Origin: JAJECS01 sp965262745
GTDB taxonomy: Bacteria; Chloroflexota; UBA11872
Direction: 5' to 3'
Assembly: GCA_965262745.1 (NCBI GenBank)
Contig: OZ253558.1
Location: forward strand, 434,001-498,000
Length of the DNA: 64,000 nucleotides
The notes below the pieces were generated by a model. It made no database searches. It worked only from the letters and a program-made list of their open reading frames with translations, and was not told the DNA's origin. The number at the start of each line of letters is the position of its first letter. Position 1 is the stretch's first letter. Below are positions 51,303 to 60,122 of this stretch, piece by piece. The position numbers and the translations under genes were made by a program.

Positions 51303-52298
51303 ATGATCACGCTCGAAAACGACCGTTTAGTTTTCAGATTCCCGGAGGTTCACGAGGCAGCGCGCTGCTCGATCGAGCTCCAGCAGACGCTGCGCATCCC
51401 CGACGATGACTGCGACTATCCGCTGCCGCCTGGGATGGGCCGCTTCCCGCTGCGGCATCTGGACGACTACGCCCAGCAGGCGCCCGATGAATGGCTCCGC
51501 CGCGGCGGTGTGCTCACGCCCATGCACCAAGCGGAGGCCATGTGGATCAATTTTGACTGCGGGGAGTACCCGTTCGCAGTGAAAGTCGCGGCGGGAAAGA
51601 CTTGCGCCCTCACCGGCGACTCCTGGATGAATCACCTGAACACGGATCCCCAGGATTACCTGGCACTGCCCGAGCAACCATGGTTGGACGGCTTTTGCGT
51701 GGCCAAGGGCATCGTGCGGCAGTTCGTCGCCATGCCGCTGGGCGCGGGCTATTCAGTCGAGGAGCAGTTGACGGGTGCGGCCGAGCACGGCGGAGTGCAG
51801 CTCATCGCCTATCCCATGAAGGCTGAGCGGTACGAAGAGATGGCGGAAGAAGAGACCAGGGACTACGGGCCTCAATCTCCTCCGGGGGCACTCTATTCAC
51901 CGATGGGGCTGGCGCCAGGCGGCCGGATGCGGCAGGAAATCTACGACGATCCATACGGATTGGATGCCTGGGATCAACGCCACGCCAGCCGGTGCTTTGT
52001 GACCATCGCCAACTCGGCGCAGTGGCTAGCGCTCACCGGCGAGCGGCCGCCCACGGAGCCGCCGACAGCGCGGGACTATACCAACGCCGGCCTGCCGTGG
52101 TTCGACTACTACGGCGGCGACCTGGAAGCGCTTGCGGCGACTGAAGCGTTGCGGGGCGTCGTCAGCGTGGCGCAGATCGGCGCACAAAACGGCGAGACTC
52201 CGTTGCCGGACAACGAACCGATGGACGCCGCCCATGTCATCAGGCTGCGCTCCCCAAAGGCTACGCAGGTGCGCGAGATGCCTGCTGGAGAGGCGTAG
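51303..52298 (+). CDS. Conserved protein of unknown function
   Basis: 331 residues, soluble, no signal peptide. Well-ordered conserved-looking stretches include MWINFDCGEYPFAVKVAAGK, QPWLDGFCVAKGIVRQFVAM and GYSVEEQLTGAAEHGGVQL. I have seen this arrangement in hypothetical proteins of many bacteria but know no function for it. It pairs with the XRE regulator gene upstream, 15 bp apart, as a two-gene unit. It is convergent with the amino-acid transporter operon. Confidence 0.75.
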   Translation: MITLENDRLVFRFPEVHEAARCSIELQQTLRIPDDDCDYPLPPGMGRFPLRHLDDYAQQAPDEWLRRGGVLTPMHQAEAMWINFDCGEYPFAVKVAAGKTCALTGDSWMNHLNTDPQDYLALPEQPWLDGFCVAKGIVRQFVAMPLGAGYSVEEQLTGAAEHGGVQLIAYPMKAERYEEMAEEETRDYGPQSPPGALYSPMGLAPGGRMRQEIYDDPYGLDAWDQRHASRCFVTIANSAQWLALTGERPPTEPPTARDYTNAGLPWFDYYGGDLEALAATEALRGVVSVAQIGAQNGETPLPDNEPMDAAHVIRLRSPKATQVREMPAGEA

Positions 52299-52312
52299 CT
52301 CAGCAAGCCCGG

Positions 52313-53125
52313 CTATAGGATCTGGTCGAGAAACATCCGGGTGCGATCTTCTTGCGGGTTGTTGAAGATCTGCTGGGGCGAGGCGAGCTCGACAAGCGCG
52401 CCCTCGTCGAAGAACGCCATGCGGTCCGCGACCTCGCGGGCGAAGCCCATCTCGTGGGTGACGCAGAGCATGGTCATGCCCGTGGCTGCCAGCTCGCGCA
52501 TCGCGTCCAAGACCTCCTTGATCATTTCCGGATCGAGCGCCGAGGTCGGCTCATCGAACAACATGATCTGCGGCTGCATGGCGAGCGCGCGGGCGATGGC
52601 GACCCGCTGCTGCTGGCCGCCCGATAGCTCGGCGGGGTATTTGTGCGCCTGCTCGCGAATGCCCACGCGTTCGAGCAGCTGCATCGCGGCTTCCTCGGCC
52701 TCGCGCCGCGGCACGTGCCGCACCCGCTGGGGCGCCAGCATGATGTTGTTGACCGCGGTCATGTGGGGGAAGAGGTTGAACTGCTGGAAGACCATTCCCA
52801 CTTCGCGGCGGATGGCGTCGAGGTTGCGCACGTCGTTGGTCATCTCGATGCCGTCAACCACGATCCTGCCCTGTTGATGCTCTTCGAGTCGGTTGATCAT
52901 GCGGATGAATGTGGATTTGCCCGACCCCGACGGGCCGAAGATGACGACGACCTCGCCGCGCTTGACCGTCATGCTGACGTCACGCACGGCGCAGAATTCG
53001 CCAAACCACTTGTGGACGTTCTCGCAGACGATGATGTCGTCGCGCTGCTCCAGGGGAAGGGCGAGGATGTCTTCCTTGTCCTCGGGCATTGCGATGGGCT
53101 CGTTCGACAGGCTGGTTTCGGCCAT
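52313..53125 (-). CDS. aapP: Amino-acid ABC transporter ATP-binding protein (AapP/GlnQ type)
   Basis: 270 residues. Walker A is GPSGSGKST, the Q-loop VFQQFNLFPHMT, the signature LSGGQQQRVAIARA, Walker B IMLFDEPTSALDPEM, and the switch histidine is in VTHEMGF. The gene follows the AapM-type permease by 23 bp and closes the operon aapJ-aapQ-aapM-aapP. It powers uptake of polar L-amino acids. ATG 53125 has GGGAG 8 nt upstream. Confidence 0.92.
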   Translation of the reverse strand: MAETSLSNEPIAMPEDKEDILALPLEQRDDIIVCENVHKWFGEFCAVRDVSMTVKRGEVVVIFGPSGSGKSTFIRMINRLEEHQQGRIVVDGIEMTNDVRNLDAIRREVGMVFQQFNLFPHMTAVNNIMLAPQRVRHVPRREAEEAAMQLLERVGIREQAHKYPAELSGGQQQRVAIARALAMQPQIMLFDEPTSALDPEMIKEVLDAMRELAATGMTMLCVTHEMGFAREVADRMAFFDEGALVELASPQQIFNNPQEDRTRMFLDQIL

Positions 53126-53148
53126 GATTGATCTCCCAGGAATTCCGT

Positions 53149-54366
53149 TTAGCGTCGGCCCACGCCAAGCGTGCGCTCAATGCGCCGACTGATATACGAC
53201 ATCGAGAAGCAGAAGACCCAAAATACGAGGGCGACGAACAAATAGACCTCCCGACCATTGTCGGTGAATTCCAGATTCCCTTGAATCGTCACCCGCCCCA
53301 TCTCTACCAGGTCCAGCATGCCGATGACGAAGACAAGGCTGGTGTCTTTGAAGAGGCTGATGAACTGCCCCACGATGGCCGGAATAATGTTTCTGAGTCC
53401 CTGCGGCAGCGTGATGTGCATGGTGGTCTGCCATCCGCGCAGTCCAAGCGCGCGGGCCGCTTCCGCCTGTCCCGGGGACACCGCGGCCATGCCCCCGCGC
53501 ACGTTCTCGGCCATGTAGGCCGAGCTGAAGAGCGTAATGGTGATGGCCGCAAGATAGAGCGTATCGATCTTGATGTTTTCGGGAAACGTCAGCGGCAGGA
53601 TGTGCCGCGACAGGAAGAGCAAGGTTATGAGCGGGACGCCTCTGATGACCTCGATGAATGCCACGCACACAATCTTGACCACCGGCAGACGGCTCTGCCG
53701 TCCGAGCGCGAGTGCAATGCCGATGGGCATCGACATTCCGATGCCAAAGAGGGCTAGCAACAGGTTCAGCAACAGCCCGCCGATGGTGCGCGTGTTCACC
53801 GGTTCGAGGCCGGGCACGCCTTCGATGCCTCGGATCAGCAGCAAGGCGGCGATCACCGCCACAAGCGAGACGGCGACCATGCGCTTGGGACGGCTCATGG
53901 CAAGCTGTGCTGCCAGAAAATATCCAAGGCCGATGGCCACCGGGATCAGCAGCAGCAGGACGCGATTGACTGGCGGCATCTCGTGCGGCACCGCGCTCAC
54001 GATTAGGGCGACGGCGCTTAGTCCAATGCCGAAGCCGCGAGCCGTGCCGCGCCACGATTGCCACGATATGCCCAGCAACATCGTTATGAGCAGCACGGCG
54101 ACCTGAGGTCGCCAAGCGTGTTCCACTGGATAGAGCCCGACAAGGTAGAGGGGCACCCGACTGGTGATGACCTCCCAGTCAGCGGTGAGGATCACCCACC
54201 CGACCAGGCTGACGACCACCCAGGCCAGCAGCGCCGCCAGAATGGCGGTCACCAGACTGTTGCCCCATGAACTGAAGAGGTTCTTTCGCAGCCAGCCGGC
54301 AAAGCCGATGGTCAGTGGGGGAGGCGGCGGAGGCGGCGATATGGCCTGCGCGGTGGCGGCGCTCAC
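53149..54366 (-). CDS. aapM: Amino-acid ABC transporter permease (AapM type)
   Basis: 405 residues, longer than ordinary amino-acid permeases because of the extra N-terminal membrane part that typifies AapM. The EAA loop is AEAARALGLRGWQTTMHITLPQGLR (quoted in part), followed by QFISLFKDTSLVFVIGMLDLVE. It overlaps aapQ by 4 bp (ATGA). It forms the membrane channel with AapQ. Confidence 0.9.
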   Translation of the reverse strand: MSAATAQAISPPPPPPPLTIGFAGWLRKNLFSSWGNSLVTAILAALLAWVVVSLVGWVILTADWEVITSRVPLYLVGLYPVEHAWRPQVAVLLITMLLGISWQSWRGTARGFGIGLSAVALIVSAVPHEMPPVNRVLLLLIPVAIGLGYFLAAQLAMSRPKRMVAVSLVAVIAALLLIRGIEGVPGLEPVNTRTIGGLLLNLLLALFGIGMSMPIGIALALGRQSRLPVVKIVCVAFIEVIRGVPLITLLFLSRHILPLTFPENIKIDTLYLAAITITLFSSAYMAENVRGGMAAVSPGQAEAARALGLRGWQTTMHITLPQGLRNIIPAIVGQFISLFKDTSLVFVIGMLDLVEMGRVTIQGNLEFTDNGREVYLFVALVFWVFCFSMSYISRRIERTLGVGRR

Positions 54367-55535
54367 GTGCCCTTGAACCTAGTCGCGCGGTTATAGAGGT
54401 TGCCGATCAATGAATACGTCAAGCTCATGGCGAGATAGGTCACCATCACAATGGATATGAGTGAGATCGCGGGCGCCGTCTGCGTCATTGTGCTGGCCAC
54501 GCTCACGAGGTCGGGGTAGCCGATGGCGGCCGCGAGACTCGAATTCTTGGTGAGATTCAGATACTGACTGATCGTCGGCGGGATGACGACCCGCAGGGAT
54601 TGCGGGAAGGTGACGTGGCGCAAGGTCAGCATGCCTGAGAGCCCCACAGAGCGCGCCGCTTCCGTTTGCCCCTTGCTGACGGACTGGATGCCGGCTCTGA
54701 CGATTTCAGCAATGAACGACGAGGTGTAGATCACCAGCCCTGCGAGCAGCGCCGTGAAGCTGCCGCTGAGCTCGGCGCCGCCTTGCGGACGCCCAAATCT
54801 GCCTTCGGGCTTGGGTACCTCAAGCGTCATCGGAGCCAGCGCTAGCAGGGCGACCACGCTGACGCCGATAGCGATGACGAGGCCGGCGATTATGGGATAG
54901 CTCGCCTTGCCGGTCTCGGTTTCGCGCCGATTCAGGCGGCGGGCGGTGTAGAAGGCCACCACGATGCCGACAATGGTGACGATCGCCCAGAGCCAGAAGC
55001 CGTCCTGCGGCACCGGCCAAGGCAGATTGAAGCCGCTGTTGCTGAGATAGAAGGCATCGAAGGCGACATAGCCCTCGCGCACCGTCGGCAGGCTCAGAAT
55101 GACGAGAAACCAGAAGAGCAACTGAACGACCAGCGGAATGTTGCGGAATATCTCGATGTATACGAGAGCGGCTCTGTTCATCAGCCAGTTCGGCGACATG
55201 CGGGCAATGCCGATGACGATGCCGAGCAGGGTGGCAAGGATCACGCCCAGCACCGAGGCCTTGACGGTGTTCAGTGCCGCGACCAGCAGGCCGTACGCAA
55301 AGCTGTCGGACGGGTCGTAGCCGATGACCGATTCGCCAATGGGAATCTGGGCGGCGCGGTCGAGGAAGCCATAGCCGAAGGGGATGTCCCGCGCCGCGAT
55401 TTCTCGGGACACGTTCACGAAGAATAGCGCTAGGGCGGAGATGACCACCACGGCGGAGACGATCTGCACCACCCAGCGCAGGACGATGACGTTGCGCCAA
55501 AACGGGATGCCCTGGACGTAGAGCAGCTGGTTCAT
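54363..55535 (-). CDS. aapQ: Amino-acid ABC transporter permease (AapQ type)
   Basis: 390 residues with about eight membrane segments. An insertion between the first segment and the transport domain (FDAFYLSNSGFNLPWPVPQ) is characteristic of AapQ. The EAA loop is TEAARSVGLSGMLTLRHVTF, followed by QYLNLTKNSSLAAAIGYPDLV. Its stop overlaps the aapM start. A hairpin lies in the 121-bp gap between it and aapJ. Confidence 0.9.
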   Translation of the reverse strand: MNQLLYVQGIPFWRNVIVLRWVVQIVSAVVVISALALFFVNVSREIAARDIPFGYGFLDRAAQIPIGESVIGYDPSDSFAYGLLVAALNTVKASVLGVILATLLGIVIGIARMSPNWLMNRAALVYIEIFRNIPLVVQLLFWFLVILSLPTVREGYVAFDAFYLSNSGFNLPWPVPQDGFWLWAIVTIVGIVVAFYTARRLNRRETETGKASYPIIAGLVIAIGVSVVALLALAPMTLEVPKPEGRFGRPQGGAELSGSFTALLAGLVIYTSSFIAEIVRAGIQSVSKGQTEAARSVGLSGMLTLRHVTFPQSLRVVIPPTISQYLNLTKNSSLAAAIGYPDLVSVASTMTQTAPAISLISIVMVTYLAMSLTYSLIGNLYNRATRFKGT

Positions 55536-55594
55536 GAGCGCGGCCTAGGGCAGCGTGGGAGTGTCAAAGTCCCTGGGGCCGCCCAGATCCATGA

Positions 55595-55633
55595 AACAAC
55601 CAAGGGGATGCTCACGCATCCCCCCCGGTTGTT
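55595..55633. promoter_or_regulatory. Hairpin between aapJ and aapQ
   Basis: AACAACC pairs with GGTTGTT on the outside and GGGGATGC with GCATCCCC on the inside, separated by an AA/CCC internal loop, with a TCAC apical loop. It follows the aapJ stop on the transcribed strand and lacks a T-tract. As at 40996-41022, it probably stabilises the binding-protein mRNA or attenuates readthrough. Confidence 0.6.
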
Positions 55634-55656
55634 CGCCCGTTTCTGGCGCGACCCGA

Positions 55657-56769
55657 CTAGCGCAGCGGCGGCGCGTATATCTGGCCACCCTTCGGGCAGT
55701 CCGTGCATGGGGCGTTGGCCCACAGAGCGTTCCGACCGCCCTCGCGCGGCAGGTCAATCCCTTCCGGCCCGAGGTTGCGGGCGTAGATCTCACCGTAGTT
55801 GCCCACGCTGCCGATCACGTCCTGCATGAAAGTGTCGGACAGGCCAAGGGTGTCCTGGCCAAAGCTGCCCTCGGTACCCAGCAGACGCTTCGCTTTGACG
55901 TTGTCGCCGACGGCCATCGCCGCGACGTTGCCACTGTTGACGCTGTAGGCCTCGGCGTAGATCAGCCCGGACACGACCGTCTTCACGATGTCGAACCACT
56001 GCTCGTCACCGTGCGGCACCACTGGACCAAGCGGTTCCTCGGAGATGGTCTCCGGCAGGATCACGTGGTCTTCGGGGTTCGGCAGCGCGCTGCGGAGGGC
56101 CGCGAGCTGCGAGCGGTCGTTGGTGAACACATCGCACTGGCCTTCCTTGTAGGAGTCAAGCACGACGTCGGTGTCCTCGAACACCTTGGGGTTGTACTCA
56201 AGGTTGTTCTGCCGGAAGAAGTCCGACATGTTCAACTCGGTGGTCGTACCGCTGGTCACGCAGACCGAGGCGCCGGCCAGCTCGTAGGCCGAGGTCACGC
56301 CCAGGTCCTTCGGGACCATGAAGCCCTGGCCGTCGTAGAACGTGGTGTGGACGTAGTTGCCCCACTGCGCGTCGCGCGAGGTCGTCCAGGTCACGGTTCG
56401 GACGAGCAGGTCGACTTCGCCGGACTGGATCGTCGGGCCGCGCTCAGCCGCGGTGATGAAGGTGATCTCGATCGCTTCGGAGTCGCCGAGCACAGCGGCG
56501 GCGACCGCCCGACACAGGTCGATGTCAAAGCCAACGTTGCGGCCGGAGGCGTCCAGCGAGCCGTACCCGGGCACGTCGTTGCGGCTGGCGCAGATCAACG
56601 TGCCGCGTTCCTGCACGGTGGCGAGACGGCTGGTTTCCGGTTCCGGCGTCATTACTTCCTCGGCGACGGCCGGGGTTTCTGGCGCAGCTGCCGCTTCCCC
56701 GTCACATGCGGCGAGGACCATGATGGCCACCGCCAGCATCATCAAGATCAATCCCAGCTTCCACCTCAT
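55657..56769 (-). CDS. aapJ: Amino-acid-binding lipoprotein (AapJ type)
   Basis: 370 residues from ATG 56769 (AGGAG 5 nt upstream). The lipobox is IMVLAAC. The family 3 binding fold follows: RGTLICASRNDVPGYG, NVGFDIDLCRAVAAAVLGD, IQSGEVDLLVRTVTWTTSRD and YDGQGFMVPKDLGV, all close to AapJ/BztA. Four later cysteines (YKEGQCDVFTNDR, APCTDCPKGG among them) suggest disulfides. First gene of the operon and the likely specificity determinant for general L-amino acids. Confidence 0.92.
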   Translation of the reverse strand: MRWKLGLILMMLAVAIMVLAACDGEAAAAPETPAVAEEVMTPEPETSRLATVQERGTLICASRNDVPGYGSLDASGRNVGFDIDLCRAVAAAVLGDSEAIEITFITAAERGPTIQSGEVDLLVRTVTWTTSRDAQWGNYVHTTFYDGQGFMVPKDLGVTSAYELAGASVCVTSGTTTELNMSDFFRQNNLEYNPKVFEDTDVVLDSYKEGQCDVFTNDRSQLAALRSALPNPEDHVILPETISEEPLGPVVPHGDEQWFDIVKTVVSGLIYAEAYSVNSGNVAAMAVGDNVKAKRLLGTEGSFGQDTLGLSDTFMQDVIGSVGNYGEIYARNLGPEGIDLPREGGRNALWANAPCTDCPKGGQIYAPPLR

Positions 56770-56839
56770 GTTTGCTCCTGAACCGCAGTGGCCGGCGCCA
56801 TTACCCGCCGCCGAAACTAATCGCGTGCCTACACACGCT

Positions 56840-56868
56840 CGCGCGACTCCGTTCTTCGGAGTCGCGCG
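56840..56868. promoter_or_regulatory. 12-bp perfect inverted repeat upstream of aapJ
   Basis: CGCGCGACTCCG pairs with CGGAGTCGCGCG around a TTCTT loop, 71 bp upstream of the aapJ start. It could be an operator, a leader hairpin, or a dispersed palindromic element. The sequence alone does not decide. Confidence 0.4.
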
Positions 56869-57090
56869 CTCAGACCGCCAGTATGGTACGGCCATGAGCC
56901 GAACAGAATCAAGCTGAGACTTTGTCCGATGGTGGACGACGTTGCCTTTTTTGGGAGGCAGCCCAGCGATCCGCTAGCCGCGGGCCGTCGCACTTCGCGC
57001 TCGGTTTGCCCGACCGCGAAATGAAGGTTGCCCCGCTTTCGCGGGAGTTGGGGGCCAATGTGGCCCAGAACCCTGCTACGCCGCCGGCAA

Positions 57091-57110
57091 GACGCGGCAC
57101 TTGCCGCGTC
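57091..57110. terminator. Hairpin just after the aminotransferase stop
   Basis: GACGCGGCA/TGCCGCGTC (9-bp stem, 2-nt nominal loop) lies 4 bp past the stop of the minus-strand aminotransferase gene that ends the 62.1-57.1 kb cluster. The following bases on that strand are TTGCCGG, without a T-tract, so termination is plausible but not certain. Confidence 0.4.
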
Positions 57111-57114
57111 CGCC

Positions 57115-58416
57115 TTAGCCGAGCGCCCGCCGAAACGCGCCGTCGATGATCTCGAGGGTTTGATCGAGGTCGGCGTCGTTGTGCGCGATGGAGACGTACC
57201 ACTTTTCGTTGGGATTGAGGAGCAGGCCGCCGCGAATGCATTCGAGGCTCCACCGATGGCCGAAATCGGCATCGTGGTCCTGCAGGTCCATCCAGGTCTT
57301 GGGTTGGCTGTTCTCCATGAACCGCACGCCGAAGACGGCGTCTTCGCCCAGTGCTTGGGTGGGCACGCCGTGCTTGCGGCCCAAGTCTTCAATGCCCCGG
57401 CGCAACCGCGACCCGGTGGCTCGCAGACCGTCATAGACGCCTTCGGCCCCAAGGACATCAAGGGCCGCGAGCCCCGCAGAGGCGCCGATCGGGTTGCCGC
57501 TGAACGTGCCGCTGGCCCACGCCACGTCACGCATCGAGCGCGACTGTCGCGCGTACACGTCCATGACGTCCGCGCGTCCCATGATCGCCGCCAGCGGAAA
57601 GGCCCCGGCCATCGCCTTGCCGTACGTGGCCATGTCGGGCACCACGCCGTAGCGCTCCTGGGCGCCGCCCCAGGCGATTCGAAACCCGGTGACGATCTCG
57701 TCGAAGATGAGCACGATGCCCAGGCGACGGGTGAGCTCGCGGATGCCTTCGAGGAAGCCGGGCTCCGGCTTGAGCACTCGCTGCAGCGGCTCCATGATCA
57801 CGGCGCCCAACTCGTGGGCATGGGTTTCGATGATCTCGCGCGTAGTTTCCAGATCGTTGAACGGCGCCACGAGCACCTCATCGCCGATGACCTCTGGAAT
57901 TCCGGCCGAGTCCGATTCGGAGTGCGGATAGTCGCTGGCCTCCGTCGGCACCGTGCCCCAAAGGGCGTAGTCGTGCATGCCGTGCCAGGCGCCTTCAAAC
58001 TTGAGGATCTTGGATCGTCCGGTGAAGGCGCGGGCACCGCGCAACGCGAGATGCGTCGCCTCCGTGCCGGTGCTGGTGTAGCGGAGTTGATCGGCGCAGG
58101 GCACGGCCTCGGTCAGACGCTCGGCCAGCTGGATCGCCGGCTCGTTGAGGAAGAAAAACGTCGTGCCTCGGCCGAGTTGGGCTTGCACGGCCTCGATTAC
58201 GGCTGGGTGCGCATGGCCGAGCAGCACCGGGCCAGAGCCCAGGAGATAGTCAATGAATTCGTCGCCGTCGACCGAGCGCAGGCGGCTGCCGGACCCGGAC
58301 TCGAACACCACGCTGACCTCGTCCGGGATGCTGAACCGTCCCAACGCCCCCGCGGCCAGGACGCGTTTGGCTCTGCCAAGCAGTTGGTCGGACGAAGACG
58401 TCGTGAGCGTGGACAT
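57115..58416 (-). CDS. Class III aminotransferase, glutamate-1-semialdehyde aminomutase-like
   Basis: 433 residues from ATG 58416, overlapping the flavoprotein stop by one base. PLP-site features: TSTGTEATHLALRGARAFTG, IVLIFDEIVTGFR (Asp to the pyridine N) and the Schiff-base lysine in YGKAMAGAFPLAAI. Overall it is HemL-like, but the lysine loop differs from the LGKIIGGG of true HemL. The context (flavoprotein, sugar isomerases, transporter) points to a catabolic transamination rather than haem synthesis. Confidence 0.85.
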   Translation of the reverse strand: MSTLTTSSSDQLLGRAKRVLAAGALGRFSIPDEVSVVFESGSGSRLRSVDGDEFIDYLLGSGPVLLGHAHPAVIEAVQAQLGRGTTFFFLNEPAIQLAERLTEAVPCADQLRYTSTGTEATHLALRGARAFTGRSKILKFEGAWHGMHDYALWGTVPTEASDYPHSESDSAGIPEVIGDEVLVAPFNDLETTREIIETHAHELGAVIMEPLQRVLKPEPGFLEGIRELTRRLGIVLIFDEIVTGFRIAWGGAQERYGVVPDMATYGKAMAGAFPLAAIMGRADVMDVYARQSRSMRDVAWASGTFSGNPIGASAGLAALDVLGAEGVYDGLRATGSRLRRGIEDLGRKHGVPTQALGEDAVFGVRFMENSQPKTWMDLQDHDADFGHRWSLECIRGGLLLNPNEKWYVSIAHNDADLDQTLEIIDGAFRRALG

Positions 58417-60032
58417 CACAGACTTCTGCCTCTCGTGCCGTCTGATGGCGCGGGCCGCGCGGCGCCGATGGTAGCGCGTGGCGGCCGCGACGGCGCCGGG
58501 AGGTTCAGGTCGCGGATCACCGTCTGAGCGGCGTTGTGACCGGGTACGCCGCTGACCCCGCCTCCCGGATGACACCCCGACCCGCACAGATAGAGCCCGT
58601 CGAGCGGGGTGCGGTAGGCCGCACATTCGGGCAGCGGGCGCGCACCCAGCATTTGATCGATCGTCATGTCCACGTGATGCATGTTGCCGTGCGTCATGCC
58701 GGCTCGAGCCTCGATTTCGGGCGGTCCATGCAGGTACGCGTCGCTCACCAGGTCGGGGAAGTTAGGGGCATAGCGCGCGACCTGCGCGATGAGGGCGTCG
58801 GAGATCTGAGCCCGCCGCGATTCCCAGTCGGCTGGTGCAAGGCCCACCGGCGCGAATTCCACCCAAATCGAGATCGTGTGGTGCCCGGCGGGCACGACTG
58901 AGCGGTCGTAGACCGAAGGACAGACCAGCCCGAGAATTGGCTCGGTTGGCATCTGGCCGGCGCGCGCCTGGCCCCAGGCCCGGTCGATGGCGTCCAGCGA
59001 TTCGCAGATGCGCACGTTGGCGCCGTGCTGCGGGCCGTCACCCGGCAAGGCCCGCCAGTCCGGCAGCCCTGTGGTGGCGCAGTGCAGCTTCAGGTAACCC
59101 GCGTTCATTCGCAGGCGGCGGGCCGATCGCCGGAACGGAGCCGGCAGGTGCTCCGCCGGAACCAGCCGGGTGAGCGTGCGCTGCGGATCGGCATTGGAGA
59201 GCACCGCGGGGGCGGTGATGACGGTGCCGTCGGTGAGGGCGACGCCATTGGCATGCCCATCGGCCACGTGAACGCCCGCGACCGGCGTTGCCGTGCGAAC
59301 CTCGGCCCCGGCGTCCTCAGCCGCTTGCCGCAGCAGTCGCGTGACGCTTCCCATACCGCCCCGCGGGAACCCGACCAACCCGCGCTGGCCCAGGCGGGAC
59401 GACAGGGCGCCGGCGAACGCGAAGTAGAGCAGCCCTCCCGAGTTGTCGGTGTAGCCGGCGTCGAAGGTCGTGCCCAGCGACGCCTTGACGCGCGGCGATT
59501 CGAAGTAGTCGTCGAGGAGTTGGCGCCGAGTGCCCGTGATGAGCGTGTGCGCGATGTGGGCGTTTGGCGTGCCCTCGGCGGAGCGAAGGAACTCCCCCAG
59601 CGTGGGTGGCGCGTCCAACAGATAGGGATCGAACAGTTGCGCCGCCCTCTGCCAAAACTTGACATAATCTCCATAGGCCTCGGCGTCGCGGCGCGAGATG
59701 CGGGCGATTGACTCTTTCGTCCGCTCCCCGTCGTTCCAGGCGAGCAGGTATTGACCATCGGCAAATGGGTGGAACTGCCCCGGGTCGCGGCGAAACACTC
59801 GTAGGCCGCGCTCCACCAATCGCATGTCGTCCAAGATTTGCGGATGGAAGAGCACGAAGCTGTGCGCGCAGGTTGAGAAGTGGAAACCGGGGAACAGCTC
59901 GTCAGTTGTAGCCGCGCCGCCGACCTTGGGGCCTTGCTCCAGCGCCAGCACCCGCAGCCCCGCCCGCGCCAGGTAGAACGCCGCCACGAGGCCGTTGTGG
60001 CCGCAACCGATGATGATCGCGTCGTAGTCCAT
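58416..60032 (-). CDS. FAD-dependent oxidoreductase, phytoene-desaturase/PYROXD2-like
   Basis: 538 residues. The dinucleotide-binding start is IIIGCGHNGLVAAFYLARAG with EQGPKVGGAATT. PRGGMGSVTRLLRQAAEDAG is the typical crt-family helix, and LYLCGSGCHPGGGVSGVPGHNAA the C-terminal FAD motif. Carotenoid genes are absent here, and the human homologue type PYROXD2 is also of unknown substrate. It likely oxidises a small amine or alcohol. It ends one base into the aminotransferase start, so the two are coupled. Confidence 0.88.
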   Translation of the reverse strand: MDYDAIIIGCGHNGLVAAFYLARAGLRVLALEQGPKVGGAATTDELFPGFHFSTCAHSFVLFHPQILDDMRLVERGLRVFRRDPGQFHPFADGQYLLAWNDGERTKESIARISRRDAEAYGDYVKFWQRAAQLFDPYLLDAPPTLGEFLRSAEGTPNAHIAHTLITGTRRQLLDDYFESPRVKASLGTTFDAGYTDNSGGLLYFAFAGALSSRLGQRGLVGFPRGGMGSVTRLLRQAAEDAGAEVRTATPVAGVHVADGHANGVALTDGTVITAPAVLSNADPQRTLTRLVPAEHLPAPFRRSARRLRMNAGYLKLHCATTGLPDWRALPGDGPQHGANVRICESLDAIDRAWGQARAGQMPTEPILGLVCPSVYDRSVVPAGHHTISIWVEFAPVGLAPADWESRRAQISDALIAQVARYAPNFPDLVSDAYLHGPPEIEARAGMTHGNMHHVDMTIDQMLGARPLPECAAYRTPLDGLYLCGSGCHPGGGVSGVPGHNAAQTVIRDLNLPAPSRPPRATIGAARPAPSDGTRGRSL

Positions 60033-60122
60033 CTACGTTCCTAGCACTCACCGGCGCTTGCCGGAATAGCCTATCCCTGGAGCCCGTCTGCTCGGGCGGC
60101 ATATGTCCGAAATTCCGAGGGG

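Larger units (their letters stand above)
56770..57114. other. Upstream region of the aap operon
   Basis: 345 bp with no supportable gene. It contains two strong inverted repeats (listed separately) and should hold the aap promoter. Short frames on the minus strand that extend the binding protein upstream (from ATG 56895) read through the hairpin and lack a leader-like sequence. Confidence 0.4.

Noticed and set aside
57115..58416. True hemL (haem biosynthesis)
   Set aside because: The lysine loop differs and the neighbours are catabolic-looking. No other haem genes are present, so only the family is named.
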